Source: Acidithiobacillus sulfurivorans
GTDB lineage: Bacteria; Pseudomonadota; Gammaproteobacteria; Acidithiobacillales; Acidithiobacillaceae
Direction: 5' to 3'
Assembly (NCBI RefSeq): GCF_018853815.1
Contig: NZ_JAAOMP010000016.1
Coordinates: forward strand, 1 to 41,113
DNA: 41,113 nt
Part shown: positions 19,400 through 28,033 of the stretch, in pieces
Numbering within the stretch: the first letter of the stretch is position 1
Layout: each line of letters begins with the position of its first letter
Made by a program: the position numbers and the translations under genes
Notes under the pieces: generated by a model
Told to the model about the DNA's origin: nothing
Databases searched by the model: none
The model's input: only the letters and a program-made list of their open reading frames with translations

Positions 19400-21041
19400 T
19401 GCGTAACAAGGTCAGATTTTCGTGATTATATAATTCATAACTGACATAAATGCTTTGGATATGGAGAGTATCCGGCAGGCTTCTGCGCATGTCAGGAACA
19501 TCCCGACTAGGTAAGACCAGATAAAGGGGACTGGGGTTATGGCGCAAAATGTTTTGTAATTCCGCCATATGTCTGGGCTGATGCAAAACCATGTTGCCAC
19601 GCCCGGCATAAAACAGAAAATTGGGCTGGAACCAATGCCAGGCGGCAATGCTGTAGGGGTTGTCGCCTTGGTATTGACGGATTTTTTCGCCCATGAAGTA
19701 AGAAGGCTTCAAAATATTCAATGCTGGCTCGGTATAGGTCATAAGCGCGAAAGTCAAGGCGGCGGCCCCGGCGGTCAGCGTGATCAACCAGCGTCCAACC
19801 TGATCTTTCCATACCCAAAGCGCGGCAAGGATGGCAGACAGGGCATAGGGTAATCCCAGGTAATAAAGCGAGCCCAAGGGAGGGATTTTTGCCGGTACGA
19901 TTACCGCACCGGCATAGATCAGCGCCGCACCGACGCTGAAAAGAACGGACAAGGATGCATATAATCCCCGGCGGCGAAAGGGCATTTCTCCGGATAGGGC
20001 CTGGTAAAGGCGTATTCCGAGAAAAATAAACAGGGGTGGATAGGCTTCCCAGACATAATTGGGCAGTTTGGTGGCGGAAATACTGAAAAAAATGACCCAC
20101 ACCAATAACCAGCTGAGTAAAAAGGTATCCACAGGATATCGCTGGACCAGTTGCTTGCGTTTGAGCCACAGAGGCCGCAGTGCCTGAGGGAGAAATATGG
20201 ACCAGGGGAGCAGGGCGAGCGGAATGGTAAGCAGATAATAAAAAAACGGCCCCTGATGCCCCTGCATTTCCGCATTGTAACGGCTGATATTGGCCCGCAA
20301 AAGAAAGCCCAGATCCCATCTCCAGTGGCTTTCCACCCCTACGGCAACATACCAGGGCAGGCCGATCAGTAAAAACAAAGGTAAGCCCCATTGCAGACGC
20401 CCTTCTTTCCATAAATAGGGGAGATTACCGCGCAACAATAAAAAAACCACAATAATCAACCCCGGAATCAGGAAGCCTATTGGTCCTTCATCCACAGTGG
20501 CCAGGGCCATGGCGGCATAACTGAGTAAAATATTGAAGCTGCGTGCCTCCGGGAATTGATAGGCGCGCAAATAGCTGATCAGGCTCATGCTGACAAATAA
20601 AATCAATAAGGGGTCCGGTACCGCCGCCCGAAAAATGATCTGGCTATGCAAGATAGTGGCGGCCACCAGGCCCGTCAGCAAAGCGGGGCCACTGCCTATC
20701 AGGCGGCGTGTCGAGACAGTCAGGTACAGGACAAACAGCGCTCCCACCAACACCGAACCCATACGTAAACCCCAGCTGTTCATCCCGAACACTTCCACAC
20801 CACCCCACATGAGCCAGTAATTCAGAGCGGGTTTGGCAACACGCAGGGTCCCGTTGAACAGGGGAACCACAAAATTATGCTGAGCAAACATTTCCTTGAG
20901 TGCCTGGGCATTATTGGGCTCATCAATATCCCAGAGGCTGCCGCTGCCACTATGGTAGGCAAAGAGGCTAAAAGCACCCAGAAACAGCAGGCCGCATAAA
21001 AAATAAAAACGGGTCAAACTCATTGATTTGTTGAAGGCCAT
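19350..21041 (-). CDS. ArnT/PMT-type membrane glycosyltransferase (GT83-like)
   Basis: 563 residues with about 12 membrane helices followed by a soluble periplasmic C-terminal domain. Family marks are the acidic DIDEP (38-42) in the first periplasmic loop, equivalent to the catalytic Asp-Glu of ArnT, and KPALNYWL (70-77), equivalent to KPPLxYW. These enzymes transfer a sugar from an undecaprenyl-phosphate carrier to lipid A or another envelope acceptor. Without arn biosynthesis genes nearby, aminoarabinose cannot be assumed. The alternative start MSLTRF (residue 7) is possible; neither start has a close ribosome site. Its tail runs 50 bp into the MFS gene on the other strand, and its upstream region holds repeated sequences. 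Confidence 0.85.
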   Translation of the reverse strand: MAFNKSMSLTRFYFLCGLLFLGAFSLFAYHSGSGSLWDIDEPNNAQALKEMFAQHNFVVPLFNGTLRVAKPALNYWLMWGGVEVFGMNSWGLRMGSVLVGALFVLYLTVSTRRLIGSGPALLTGLVAATILHSQIIFRAAVPDPLLILFVSMSLISYLRAYQFPEARSFNILLSYAAMALATVDEGPIGFLIPGLIIVVFLLLRGNLPYLWKEGRLQWGLPLFLLIGLPWYVAVGVESHWRWDLGFLLRANISRYNAEMQGHQGPFFYYLLTIPLALLPWSIFLPQALRPLWLKRKQLVQRYPVDTFLLSWLLVWVIFFSISATKLPNYVWEAYPPLFIFLGIRLYQALSGEMPFRRRGLYASLSVLFSVGAALIYAGAVIVPAKIPPLGSLYYLGLPYALSAILAALWVWKDQVGRWLITLTAGAAALTFALMTYTEPALNILKPSYFMGEKIRQYQGDNPYSIAAWHWFQPNFLFYAGRGNMVLHQPRHMAELQNILRHNPSPLYLVLPSRDVPDMRRSLPDTLHIQSIYVSYELYNHENLTLLRISPQSAVSLQHQTPPG

Positions 21042-21081
21042 AAAAAGTGGCGGTCTCCATGGAGGTTAGCAGTGCGGCGCT

Positions 21082-21170
21082 TATCATATCAAAAATGTGG
21101 TCCTGATCCTCCATGGCTTACTGCAAAGCGGGTTGCCGGGAACTTTTGCATTGTCTACATATCATATCAA
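21082..21170. repeat. Paired direct and inverted repeats in a divergent promoter region
   Basis: TATCATATCAA occurs twice in the same direction, at 21082-21092 and 21160-21170, 78 bp apart. An inverted pair, CCATGGAGG at 21057-21065 and CCTCCATGG at 21108-21116, brackets the first copy. Both lie between the ArnT-like gene and the PBP gene. The second copy falls between the candidate -35 and -10 boxes of the PBP promoter. They could be operator sites or a stem in the 5' leader of the leftward transcript; no known consensus was recognised. Confidence 0.4.
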
Positions 21171-21179
21171 GCTTATACA
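21151..21179 (+). promoter_or_regulatory. Candidate sigma-70 promoter for the PBP gene
   Basis: TTGTCT at 21151-21156 and TATACA at 21174-21179 are separated by exactly 17 bp. Each matches its consensus hexamer at four of six positions. It lies about 60 bp upstream of the ATG at 21241, and a repeat copy sits inside the spacer. Confidence 0.35.
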
Positions 21180-21240
21180 CCGACTAACTGCTCCAATGCT
21201 TTCAGGTAGAACTAATTGTTGTTATTGAACCGTATTGTCA

Positions 21241-23148
21241 ATGGATAGACCCGTAAAATTCCTGCCCGCAGGACGGGCGCGTCTGGTCATCATCGTCCTG
21301 TTACTGACTTTTGCAGTTATGTTGATTCGCGATATTTATCTGCAGATTCTGGACCAGTCCACTTTGCGTCAGCAGGGTCAGATGCGCTATTTACGGGCTA
21401 TTCCTTTGCCAGCCAGTCGGGGAATCATCACGGCCCGTAATGGTGAACCTCTGGCGGTGAATGTGCATGCGGTCACCATCTGGGCGGACCCTGCCATTCT
21501 GGATAAACACCACGACCAATGGGCAGCACTCAGTAAAGCCCTGCATCTCTCCGAAGCCAGTTTTGCCCGTCGAGTGGCCAGCGGGGGAGCAGATTATGCT
21601 TATATTGAACGTCAGATTGCTCCGGAGTTCGGAACGGCCCTACAAAAGCTGCAGGTGCCGGGCATTTATGTGCAGGATACCAGCCGCAGTTATTATCCTA
21701 TGGGCGCGGTAACGACCCCCCTGCTGGGGTTGGTGGATGAGGCCCATCAGGGTTCTGCAGGTTTGGAGCGTGGTTACAACACCTGGCTCAGGGCTCATCC
21801 TGGAAAGGAATTGGCACTGGTGGATGGACATGGCCAGATAGTGCACGTGGCCAAAGTGCAAAAACTCTCGCATTTTGGTCATCCCCTGCAGCTCACCATT
21901 AATCCCCAAATTCAATATTGGGCGTATATTACCCTGACCCGCTCACTGCATCATTTTCACGCCAAAGATGGGTCTGCGGTGGTGATGAATGTGCATACCG
22001 GACAGATTCTGGCCATGGTCAGCGCGCCTAGTTGCAATCCCAATGCAGAGGGTTCCTGCATGGACCCTGCCGACTATACCAATAATGCCGTGCATCAGGC
22101 CTTTGAACCGGGTTCTGTGATGAAACCCTTTGTCGTAGCAGCCGCCTTGGCGAGCCACAGTGTTCAGCCTGATGCCCGATTCAATGTTTTTCATCCGCTG
22201 ATGGTAGACGGGTATGCCATCACCGACGATGTGCGCCATCACATCCTGAATATTGAACATATTCTCAAATATTCCAGCTGTATTGGGGCCTCCAAAATTG
22301 CACTCAAAACCCCGGAACAGATTATTTACAATATGTACCGCAGTGCCGGGTTCGGGCGCAAACCCGATCTCGGTTTCGTAGATGCGACTTCCGGGGTACT
22401 TCCCAACTGGCATAGCTGGAGTCTGGCTCGCCATGCCACCATTGCCTTGGGTTATGGGGTTAGTGTCACCACCCTGCAATTGGCAGATGCTTATGCCGCC
22501 TTTGCCAATGGGGGGTACCATATGCGTCCGGAATTGGTCATGGGGCAGGCACCGGTCGCCAAAAGGATCATGCCTGCCTGGGTGGCCAAAAAATTGCGGG
22601 TCTGGTTGCAGAGCGTGGCGGAGCCGGGAGGAACAGGCATATTGGCGGCCATTGATGGCTATCATGTGGCGGGCAAGACGGGAACAGCCAATATGGCCAA
22701 TGGCCATGGCGGCTTTTATGGACATACCACCAATGCCACCTTTGTCGGCTTCGCTCCTGGCAATCATCCCCGACTGGTGATGGCCGTTTCCCTGCGCGGT
22801 AGTCATTTCAAATGGAATTTTGGGGGCATAGAAGCGGCACCCGTATTTCGGGTGACCATGCGTCATGCCTTGCAGGAGCTGGATGTGGCTCCTGCCTGTC
22901 ATCATGGCCCGACCATGCGCGTCACTATCAGATCGGGCCAGAATCTGGCAGAAATTGCTCAACAATATCATAGTTCTGTCGCCCATCTCATGCATATTAA
23001 TCAGCTGACTAATTCAGAAGATATCGACTCGGGCGCATTACTCAAGGTGCCCACTCCCAAGGGGGGTAAGAATATTTGCCGTTTTGAAGCACCACTGGTT
23101 TCCAGAGCTCAGGCCGAAATCTGGAGTGAAGGCGGGGGTGGGGCATAG
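21241..23148 (+). CDS. Class B penicillin-binding protein (FtsI/PBP2-like) with C-terminal LysM domain
   Basis: 635 residues from ATG 21241 (a TTG two codons earlier is less likely; no clear ribosome site for either). A single N-terminal membrane helix (about 14-36) is followed by the PBP dimerisation domain with ASRGIITARNGEPLA (58-72). The transpeptidase domain has SVMK (292-295) with S292 as nucleophile and KTGTA (479-483). The second motif, normally SSN, reads SSC (345-347). A LysM domain (about 560-603, with GQNLAEIAQQY) replaces the PASTA or plain tail seen in relatives. It should crosslink septal or wall peptidoglycan in the periplasm. It stands alone rather than in a mur/fts cluster, so it is probably a paralogue of FtsI. 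Confidence 0.9.
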   Translation: MDRPVKFLPAGRARLVIIVLLLTFAVMLIRDIYLQILDQSTLRQQGQMRYLRAIPLPASRGIITARNGEPLAVNVHAVTIWADPAILDKHHDQWAALSKALHLSEASFARRVASGGADYAYIERQIAPEFGTALQKLQVPGIYVQDTSRSYYPMGAVTTPLLGLVDEAHQGSAGLERGYNTWLRAHPGKELALVDGHGQIVHVAKVQKLSHFGHPLQLTINPQIQYWAYITLTRSLHHFHAKDGSAVVMNVHTGQILAMVSAPSCNPNAEGSCMDPADYTNNAVHQAFEPGSVMKPFVVAAALASHSVQPDARFNVFHPLMVDGYAITDDVRHHILNIEHILKYSSCIGASKIALKTPEQIIYNMYRSAGFGRKPDLGFVDATSGVLPNWHSWSLARHATIALGYGVSVTTLQLADAYAAFANGGYHMRPELVMGQAPVAKRIMPAWVAKKLRVWLQSVAEPGGTGILAAIDGYHVAGKTGTANMANGHGGFYGHTTNATFVGFAPGNHPRLVMAVSLRGSHFKWNFGGIEAAPVFRVTMRHALQELDVAPACHHGPTMRVTIRSGQNLAEIAQQYHSSVAHLMHINQLTNSEDIDSGALLKVPTPKGGKNICRFEAPLVSRAQAEIWSEGGGGA

Positions 23149-23198
23149 GACCCGGTCCTATTGGCCCGGTCATGTTGTTTGGGTGTCCCCAGAATAGT

Positions 23199-23669
23199 TC
23201 AATGGGGGGTTTTGTTTTTACCACAATGGGCACAGACACCGTTCACCACCAGTTCCATTTCGATGACCGAATAATCCTTGGGAAGAGTGGGCGTGGAGAC
23301 CGTGCTTTCCGGGAGACAAAAAACCTGCCCACAGGAAACACAGTGAAAATGGGGATGCTGATTGGATTGTTCCAGGCGCCGGGCACTGAAACGCCAGACC
23401 CGATCATCGGCGGTAATACGGTGGGCAAGACCGATATCCACTAACCACTCCAGATTGCGATATAAGCTGACCCGATCTACCGGGCTCGCGATGTTCGATT
23501 CCAGTCGGTGCTGTACTTCGGGATGGCTCAGGGGCTGTTCAGCGTCCAGAAGTGTCCTGTAAACAGCCACTCGTAACTTGGTGACGCGCTGCCCTGCGTC
23601 CCGCAATAGCTGAGTCACTTCTGCATCACTGTGCGTGGGGGAGGGCGTATCATGAGCATGATTTTTCAT
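23199..23669 (-). CDS. Fur-family metal- or peroxide-responsive regulator
   Basis: 156 residues. The N-terminal winged helix has the recognition region SPVDRVSLYRNLEWL (62-76). The C-terminal dimerisation domain has HPHFHC (105-110) for regulatory metal and two CxxC pairs (C110/C113 and C146/C149) for structural zinc, as in Fur, Zur and PerR proteins. Distinguishing Fe, Zn or peroxide sensing needs more than motifs; the His-rich N-terminus (residues 4 and 6) is unremarkable. A candidate promoter places transcription start at or very near the ATG, suggesting a leaderless message. It converges on the PBP gene (50 bp gap) and is divergent from bcp, which could be a target. Confidence 0.9.
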   Translation of the reverse strand: MKNHAHDTPSPTHSDAEVTQLLRDAGQRVTKLRVAVYRTLLDAEQPLSHPEVQHRLESNIASPVDRVSLYRNLEWLVDIGLAHRITADDRVWRFSARRLEQSNQHPHFHCVSCGQVFCLPESTVSTPTLPKDYSVIEMELVVNGVCAHCGKNKTPH

Positions 23670-23675
23670 GGGTTC

Positions 23676-23704
23676 ATGCTAGAGCAGCCCCTGCATGGGT
23701 GCAA
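23676..23704 (-). promoter_or_regulatory. Candidate sigma-70 promoter for the Fur-family gene
   Basis: On the lower strand TTGCAC (23704-23699) and TAGCAT (23681-23676) are 17 bp apart. The -10 box ends seven bases before the ATG at 23669, so the transcript would have almost no leader. Confidence 0.4.
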
Positions 23705-23729
23705 GTCCGACCGTGATCCGGGGAATGGC

Positions 23730-23759
23730 TGGACATCAGGGCATCAGCCGCGCTAGATT
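23730..23759 (+). promoter_or_regulatory. Candidate sigma-70 promoter for bcp-phoH
   Basis: TGGACA (23730-23735, five of six matches) and TAGATT (23754-23759, four of six) are 18 bp apart, about 27 bp before the bcp start. Confidence 0.4.
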
Positions 23760-23786
23760 TTCAACAGGTTCACTCAGGAGTCTTCC

Positions 23787-24266
23787 ATGTCCTCAGAAAA
23801 AATCGCCGTCGGTCAAGATGCCCCGCAATTTCACGCTGCTGCTTATGGAAAGGATTCAGAAATCCGTTTGCGCGATCTCCACGGCAAAATTGTCGTCCTT
23901 TATTTTTATCCCAAGGATGATACTCCTGGCTGCACTACTGAAGGTCAGGAATTTACGGCCCTTTATCCTGATTTTCAGGCGGCTGGCGCAGAAGTTTTGG
24001 GCGTTTCCCGCGACAGTCTGGCCAGCCATGAAAAATTCGCCTGCAAGTTCAATTTCCCTTTCCCGCTTCTGGCAGATACGGACGAAGCCCTCTGCACCGC
24101 TTTTGACGTGCTCAAGGAAAAAAACATGTACGGCAAAGTCAGCATTGGGGTAGAACGCAGCACCTTTGTTATTGACCGGAAAGGTAAAATTGCCTATGAG
24201 GAGCGCAAGGTAAAAGCGGCAGGTCATGCGGCGGCGATACTTGATATTGTCAAAAAACTCCCATGA
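23787..24266 (+). CDS. bcp: Thioredoxin-dependent thiol peroxidase (peroxiredoxin Q/BCP)
   Basis: 159 residues; AGGAG lies six bases before the ATG. The peroxidatic motif DDTPGCTTE gives C49. The resolving Cys found five residues later in E. coli BCP is absent (EGQEF here), but C86 in KFACKFNF is placed like the distant resolving Cys of the Xanthomonas BCP class, so an atypical two-Cys mechanism is likely. R126 or nearby (VERSTFVID) completes the active site. It removes hydrogen peroxide and lipid hydroperoxides in the cytoplasm with thioredoxin. Its stop overlaps the phoH start (ATGA), and a Fur-family gene is divergent from it. Confidence 0.93.
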   Translation: MSSEKIAVGQDAPQFHAAAYGKDSEIRLRDLHGKIVVLYFYPKDDTPGCTTEGQEFTALYPDFQAAGAEVLGVSRDSLASHEKFACKFNFPFPLLADTDEALCTAFDVLKEKNMYGKVSIGVERSTFVIDRKGKIAYEERKVKAAGHAAAILDIVKKLP

Positions 24267-25672
24267 GTACCGGTAAAGCTGTTGCCAAGGATCCCCAAAA
24301 ACCACGTCTTTATATTCTCGATACCAATGTCCTGATGCATGATCCGGCGTCGCTGTTCCGTTTTCAGGAACACGACATTCTGCTTCCCATGATTGTTCTG
24401 GAGGAGCTGGATCAGCATAAAAAAGGACTCAGCGAGCAGGCGCGTAACGTCCGTCAGGTCAGTCGCAGGCTGGACGAACTACTGACGGATACGGCGGATC
24501 TTGATCAGGGCTTGCCTTTACCCTACGCCCAGGGACGTCTATTTTTTCAGACTGCAGCCTACCAGCAGGCTTTGCCGGAAGATCTGGCAGGTGGCAAGGC
24601 TGATAACGAAATTCTTGCGGTCACTTTGGCCTTGCAAAATCGTCACCCTGAAAAAGATGTCATTCTGGTCAGCAAGGACATCAATCTGCGCATCAAGGGC
24701 CGGACCCTGGGTATTCGCGTGGAAGACTACGAAAATGACCGGGCTCTGGAAGACGCGGACTTATTGTACACGGGTTCGGTAATTCTCAGTGGAAATTTCT
24801 GGGATCAGCACAGTCGCGATCTGGATGCCTGGCAGGAAAGCGGGCGCAGTTTTTATAAAATCAGCGGTCCAGCCATTCAGCATTGGCATGCCAATGAATT
24901 TATTGCCCTGAATCAGGGGGAGGCTGGTGCTGATGATTTCGCGGCTATTGTCCGTGAAGTGCATCCTGACCATGCCATCATCGAGCGGATCACGGATTAT
25001 CGTCATGATCGTCACGCCGTTTGGGGAATTGTCGCCCGTAATCCTGAGCAGAATTTTGCCTTGAATCTGCTGATGGATCCGGACATTGATTTTGTCACCC
25101 TGCTGGGTCATGCCGGCACCGGAAAAACCCTGCTGACCCTGGCGGCTGCTCTGGATCAGGTTTTTGAACATAAACGCTATTCGGAAGTCATCATTACCCG
25201 GGCAACGGTACCCGTAGGCGAAGAAATCGGGTTTTTGCCGGGGACTGAAGAAGAAAAAATGCAGCCATGGATGGGTGCGCTGGAAGACAATCTGGAAATT
25301 CTGGCGCGCAGCAGCGATGAAGCCGGGAGTTGGGGACGCAGTGCGACCCAGGACTTACTGAACAAACGCATTCGCGTGAAATCCATGAGCTTTATGCGGG
25401 GACGCACTTTTCTGGAGAAGTTTGTCATTATCGACGAGGCCCAGAATCTGACCTCCAAGGAAATGAAAACCCTGATTACCCGGGCGGGCCCTGGCACCAA
25501 AATTGTCTGCCTGGGTAATATTGCCCAGATTGATACGCCCTATCTGACCGAAACCACCTCGGGTCTGACCTATGTGGTGGATCGCTTCAAGGATTGGGCA
25601 CACAGCGGCCACATTACCCTGCGCCGTGGAGAACGCTCAAGACTGGCAGATTTTGCCAACGAGGCACTATAG
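24263..25672 (+). CDS. PIN-PhoH fusion protein (PhoH2-type ATPase/RNase)
   Basis: 469 residues; the start overlaps the bcp stop by four bases (ATGA) and has no ribosome site of its own, so translation is probably coupled. The N-terminal PIN domain has LDTNVLMHDP (19-28) with D20 as a metal ligand, EELDQHKKG (47-55), DNEILAVTL (about 116) and a later SKDINLRIKG stretch. The PhoH ATPase has Walker A GHAGTGKT (282-289) and Walker B IIDEAQN (389-395). Related PhoH2 proteins of mycobacteria are ATP-dependent RNA helicase/ribonucleases. It probably processes RNA in stress. Coupling to a peroxidase hints at oxidative-stress expression. Confidence 0.92.
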   Translation: MSTGKAVAKDPQKPRLYILDTNVLMHDPASLFRFQEHDILLPMIVLEELDQHKKGLSEQARNVRQVSRRLDELLTDTADLDQGLPLPYAQGRLFFQTAAYQQALPEDLAGGKADNEILAVTLALQNRHPEKDVILVSKDINLRIKGRTLGIRVEDYENDRALEDADLLYTGSVILSGNFWDQHSRDLDAWQESGRSFYKISGPAIQHWHANEFIALNQGEAGADDFAAIVREVHPDHAIIERITDYRHDRHAVWGIVARNPEQNFALNLLMDPDIDFVTLLGHAGTGKTLLTLAAALDQVFEHKRYSEVIITRATVPVGEEIGFLPGTEEEKMQPWMGALEDNLEILARSSDEAGSWGRSATQDLLNKRIRVKSMSFMRGRTFLEKFVIIDEAQNLTSKEMKTLITRAGPGTKIVCLGNIAQIDTPYLTETTSGLTYVVDRFKDWAHSGHITLRRGERSRLADFANEAL

Positions 25673-25736
25673 ATGACTTGTCGGGTGGCCTGCAGAACCC
25701 TTAGACTGCGCTAGGCTTTTGAGGGGGAGAGCGGGC

Positions 25737-27623
25737 ATGAGCTGGACGGTGGCCGATAGTCGTCATCTGTACAACCTGCAGCAATGGGGCGAAGGTTATT
25801 TTGACATCGCCGAAGATGGGCAAATGCTTGTGCGGCCCGATGCGCGTGCGGACAGTCCGGCAATTGGACTGGCCGATGTGGCCGCCGAATTAGGAGAACA
25901 TTCCCTGGGGCTGCCCTGTCTGCTGCGTTTTCCACAAATTCTCGGCCACCGGGTAGAAAAACTGCGTGGAGCCTTTACGGCCGCCATGCAGGATACGCAA
26001 TATCAGGGGGGCTATACCCCGGTTTATCCTATCAAGGTCAATCAGCAGCGTCGGGTTGTAGAAGAAATTCTGCGGGCTGGCTCAGGCAATGTGGGTCTTG
26101 AAGCGGGCAGTAAGCCGGAATTGCTGGCCGTGCTGGGTCTTATGCCCGTGGGCGGCACGGTCATTTGCAATGGCTATAAGGATCGCGAGTATATTCGTTT
26201 GGCCTTGAGTGGCGAAAAGCTGGGCTTGCGGGTTTATCTGGTGGTGGAAAAAATATCGGAATTACCACTCATCCTCAGTGAATCCCGGGATCTTGGTGTG
26301 CAACCCCGCATTGGCGTTCGCGCCCGGCTGGCTTCGGCAGGTGCCGGAAAATGGCAAAATACGGGTGGAGAAAAATCCAAGTTTGGTTTATCTACCGCGC
26401 ATATTCTCGATTTACTTGAACATCTACGCCGGGAAAACGCCCTGGAAAGTTTGCAGTTACTGCATTTTCATCTGGGTTCGCAAATTCCCAATATTCAGTT
26501 TATTAAAGGCGGTATGCGCGAGTGCGCGCGACTTTATGCCGAGTTGCGGCGTCTTGGCGCGGCACTGGAAGTAGTCGACGTAGGCGGCGGTCTGGGGGTG
26601 GATTACGAAGGAACCCATTCGCGTGCTTATTGTTCGACCAACTATCATGTCAGCGATTATGCACATACCATTGTCAGTGCCCTGGCGGAGGTGTCCCGCC
26701 AGGAAAACCTGCCGGAGCCTCATGTAGTTTCGGAATCGGGCCGGGCTCTGACCGCGCACCATGCCATTTTGTTGACGAATGTGACGGATGTGGAAATGGC
26801 CGCAGGAGAGCTGCCCTTGTCTGCAACAGCCGCGCAGGGAATAACCGAGGAATGGCAACGTCTGCTCCAACGACTGGAAAATGCGCAGTCATCAGATGCC
26901 CTGGAGGTTTATCAGGAAGCTATTTACCTGCTGGGTGAAGTGCATCAACAATTTAATCTCGGTCTGCTGCACATTGAACAAAGAGCGCAGGCGGAAGAGA
27001 TTTACGCGCGCATTATCTGGCAGGTGCGCCGCTTTCTGGACCCCCACAATCGGGCGCATCGGGATATTCTGGATGAATTGGACGAAAAAATTGTGGATAA
27101 ATATTTCGTGAATTTTTCGTTATTTCAATCCTTGCCGGATGTCTGGGCGATAGACCAGATTTTCCCCATCATGCCCATTCAGCGTTTGCATGAAGAACCA
27201 AAACGTCGCGCCCGGATTGAAGATATTACCTGTGATTCCGATGGTCGTATTGACGCTTACGTGACCGCAGAAGGCTTGACGCCGGCCTTGCCGGTTCATG
27301 CCGTGCAAAATGACAAGCCCTATATATTGGGTATATTTATGGTGGGTGCCTATCAGGAAATTCTTGGTGATATGCACAATCTTTTCGGCGATACGGATTC
27401 GGTGAATGTGCTTTGTAATGCGCAGGGCCAGGTTCTTCTGGAGCAGCCTATGGCCGGGGATACCGTAGAGTCGGTATTGAATTACGTGCAGTTTTCTGCT
27501 CCGGATTTATTGGCGCGTTATCAGAAAAAAGTCGATCAATGTGCAGGCCTGGATGCTGAGCAACGGCATCTTTTCCTGCAACAATTTGCCGATGGTTTAC
27601 ATGGTTATACTTATCTGGAGTGA
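25737..27623 (+). CDS. speA: Biosynthetic arginine decarboxylase
   Basis: 628 residues from ATG 25737, preceded by GGGGGAGA; the TTG at 25719 is less likely. The PLP lysine is K100 in YPIKVNQ (97-103). Other family marks are GLEAGSKPELLA, GEKSKFGLS and HFHLGSQ in the barrel domain, and C499 in CDSDGRID from the second active-site face. The enzyme converts arginine to agmatine plus CO2, the first step of putrescine/spermidine synthesis; decarboxylation also consumes a proton, useful in an acid habitat. The globin gene starts four bases after its stop. No agmatinase is nearby. Confidence 0.95.
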   Translation: MSWTVADSRHLYNLQQWGEGYFDIAEDGQMLVRPDARADSPAIGLADVAAELGEHSLGLPCLLRFPQILGHRVEKLRGAFTAAMQDTQYQGGYTPVYPIKVNQQRRVVEEILRAGSGNVGLEAGSKPELLAVLGLMPVGGTVICNGYKDREYIRLALSGEKLGLRVYLVVEKISELPLILSESRDLGVQPRIGVRARLASAGAGKWQNTGGEKSKFGLSTAHILDLLEHLRRENALESLQLLHFHLGSQIPNIQFIKGGMRECARLYAELRRLGAALEVVDVGGGLGVDYEGTHSRAYCSTNYHVSDYAHTIVSALAEVSRQENLPEPHVVSESGRALTAHHAILLTNVTDVEMAAGELPLSATAAQGITEEWQRLLQRLENAQSSDALEVYQEAIYLLGEVHQQFNLGLLHIEQRAQAEEIYARIIWQVRRFLDPHNRAHRDILDELDEKIVDKYFVNFSLFQSLPDVWAIDQIFPIMPIQRLHEEPKRRARIEDITCDSDGRIDAYVTAEGLTPALPVHAVQNDKPYILGIFMVGAYQEILGDMHNLFGDTDSVNVLCNAQGQVLLEQPMAGDTVESVLNYVQFSAPDLLARYQKKVDQCAGLDAEQRHLFLQQFADGLHGYTYLE

Positions 27624-27626
27624 TTT

Positions 27627-28019
27627 GTGATTCTTGAACCTGAAACTTCTCCTTATACCCTGTTGGGCGGCGAAAGCGCGGTCCGGGCATTGGTCAATCG
27701 TTTTTATGACTTGATGGACAGTGAAGCCGAATGGCGGAGTCCTTTGCGGGAAATGCATCCGGCCGACCTGACCGAATCGAAGGAAAAACTGTTTTTATTT
27801 CTTTCAGGCTGGCTGGGTGGACCGGATTTGTATGTCGAAAAGTTTGGACATCCTCGCCTGCGGGCTCGCCATGCCAGCTTTCCGGTAGATGACCAGGCGC
27901 GGGATCAATGGATGGCCTGCATGTTGCGCTCCATGCAGGAACAGGAAATGTCACCCGAAGTGTATACGCATTTGCAGACTGCCTTGCAGCGTACGGCAGA
28001 TTTTATGCGCAATCGTTAG
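27627..28019 (+). CDS. Group II truncated haemoglobin
   Basis: 130 residues from a GTG at 27627; GGAG lies six bases upstream, inside the end of speA. The proximal haem His is H82 in RHASFPV (81-87), the usual RHxxFP pattern. Y27 in NRFYDLM is the B10 Tyr and W95 fits the G8 Trp of group II (trHbO/YjbI) globins; GWLGGPDLY (61-69) is also typical. It binds O2 or detoxifies NO or peroxide in the cytoplasm. Only three bases separate the speA stop from the GTG, so the two are cotranscribed, although no shared pathway is obvious. It ends 14 bp from the convergent FAH-family gene. Confidence 0.9.
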   Translation: MILEPETSPYTLLGGESAVRALVNRFYDLMDSEAEWRSPLREMHPADLTESKEKLFLFLSGWLGGPDLYVEKFGHPRLRARHASFPVDDQARDQWMACMLRSMQEQEMSPEVYTHLQTALQRTADFMRNR

Positions 28020-28033
28020 TGCTGCGTGCCTGG

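Noticed and set aside
21943-22995. 350-codon open frame antisense to the PBP gene
   Set aside because: Long, but antisense to a clear transpeptidase domain. The translation is rich in His, Met and Gly with no recognisable domain, as expected for a shadow of Met/His-rich coding DNA.
23149-23198. Possible bidirectional terminator between the PBP and Fur-family genes
   Set aside because: The CCCC/GGGG pairing is only four bp with a long loop; the nearby T-rich tract belongs to the Fur gene end and does not follow a strong stem.
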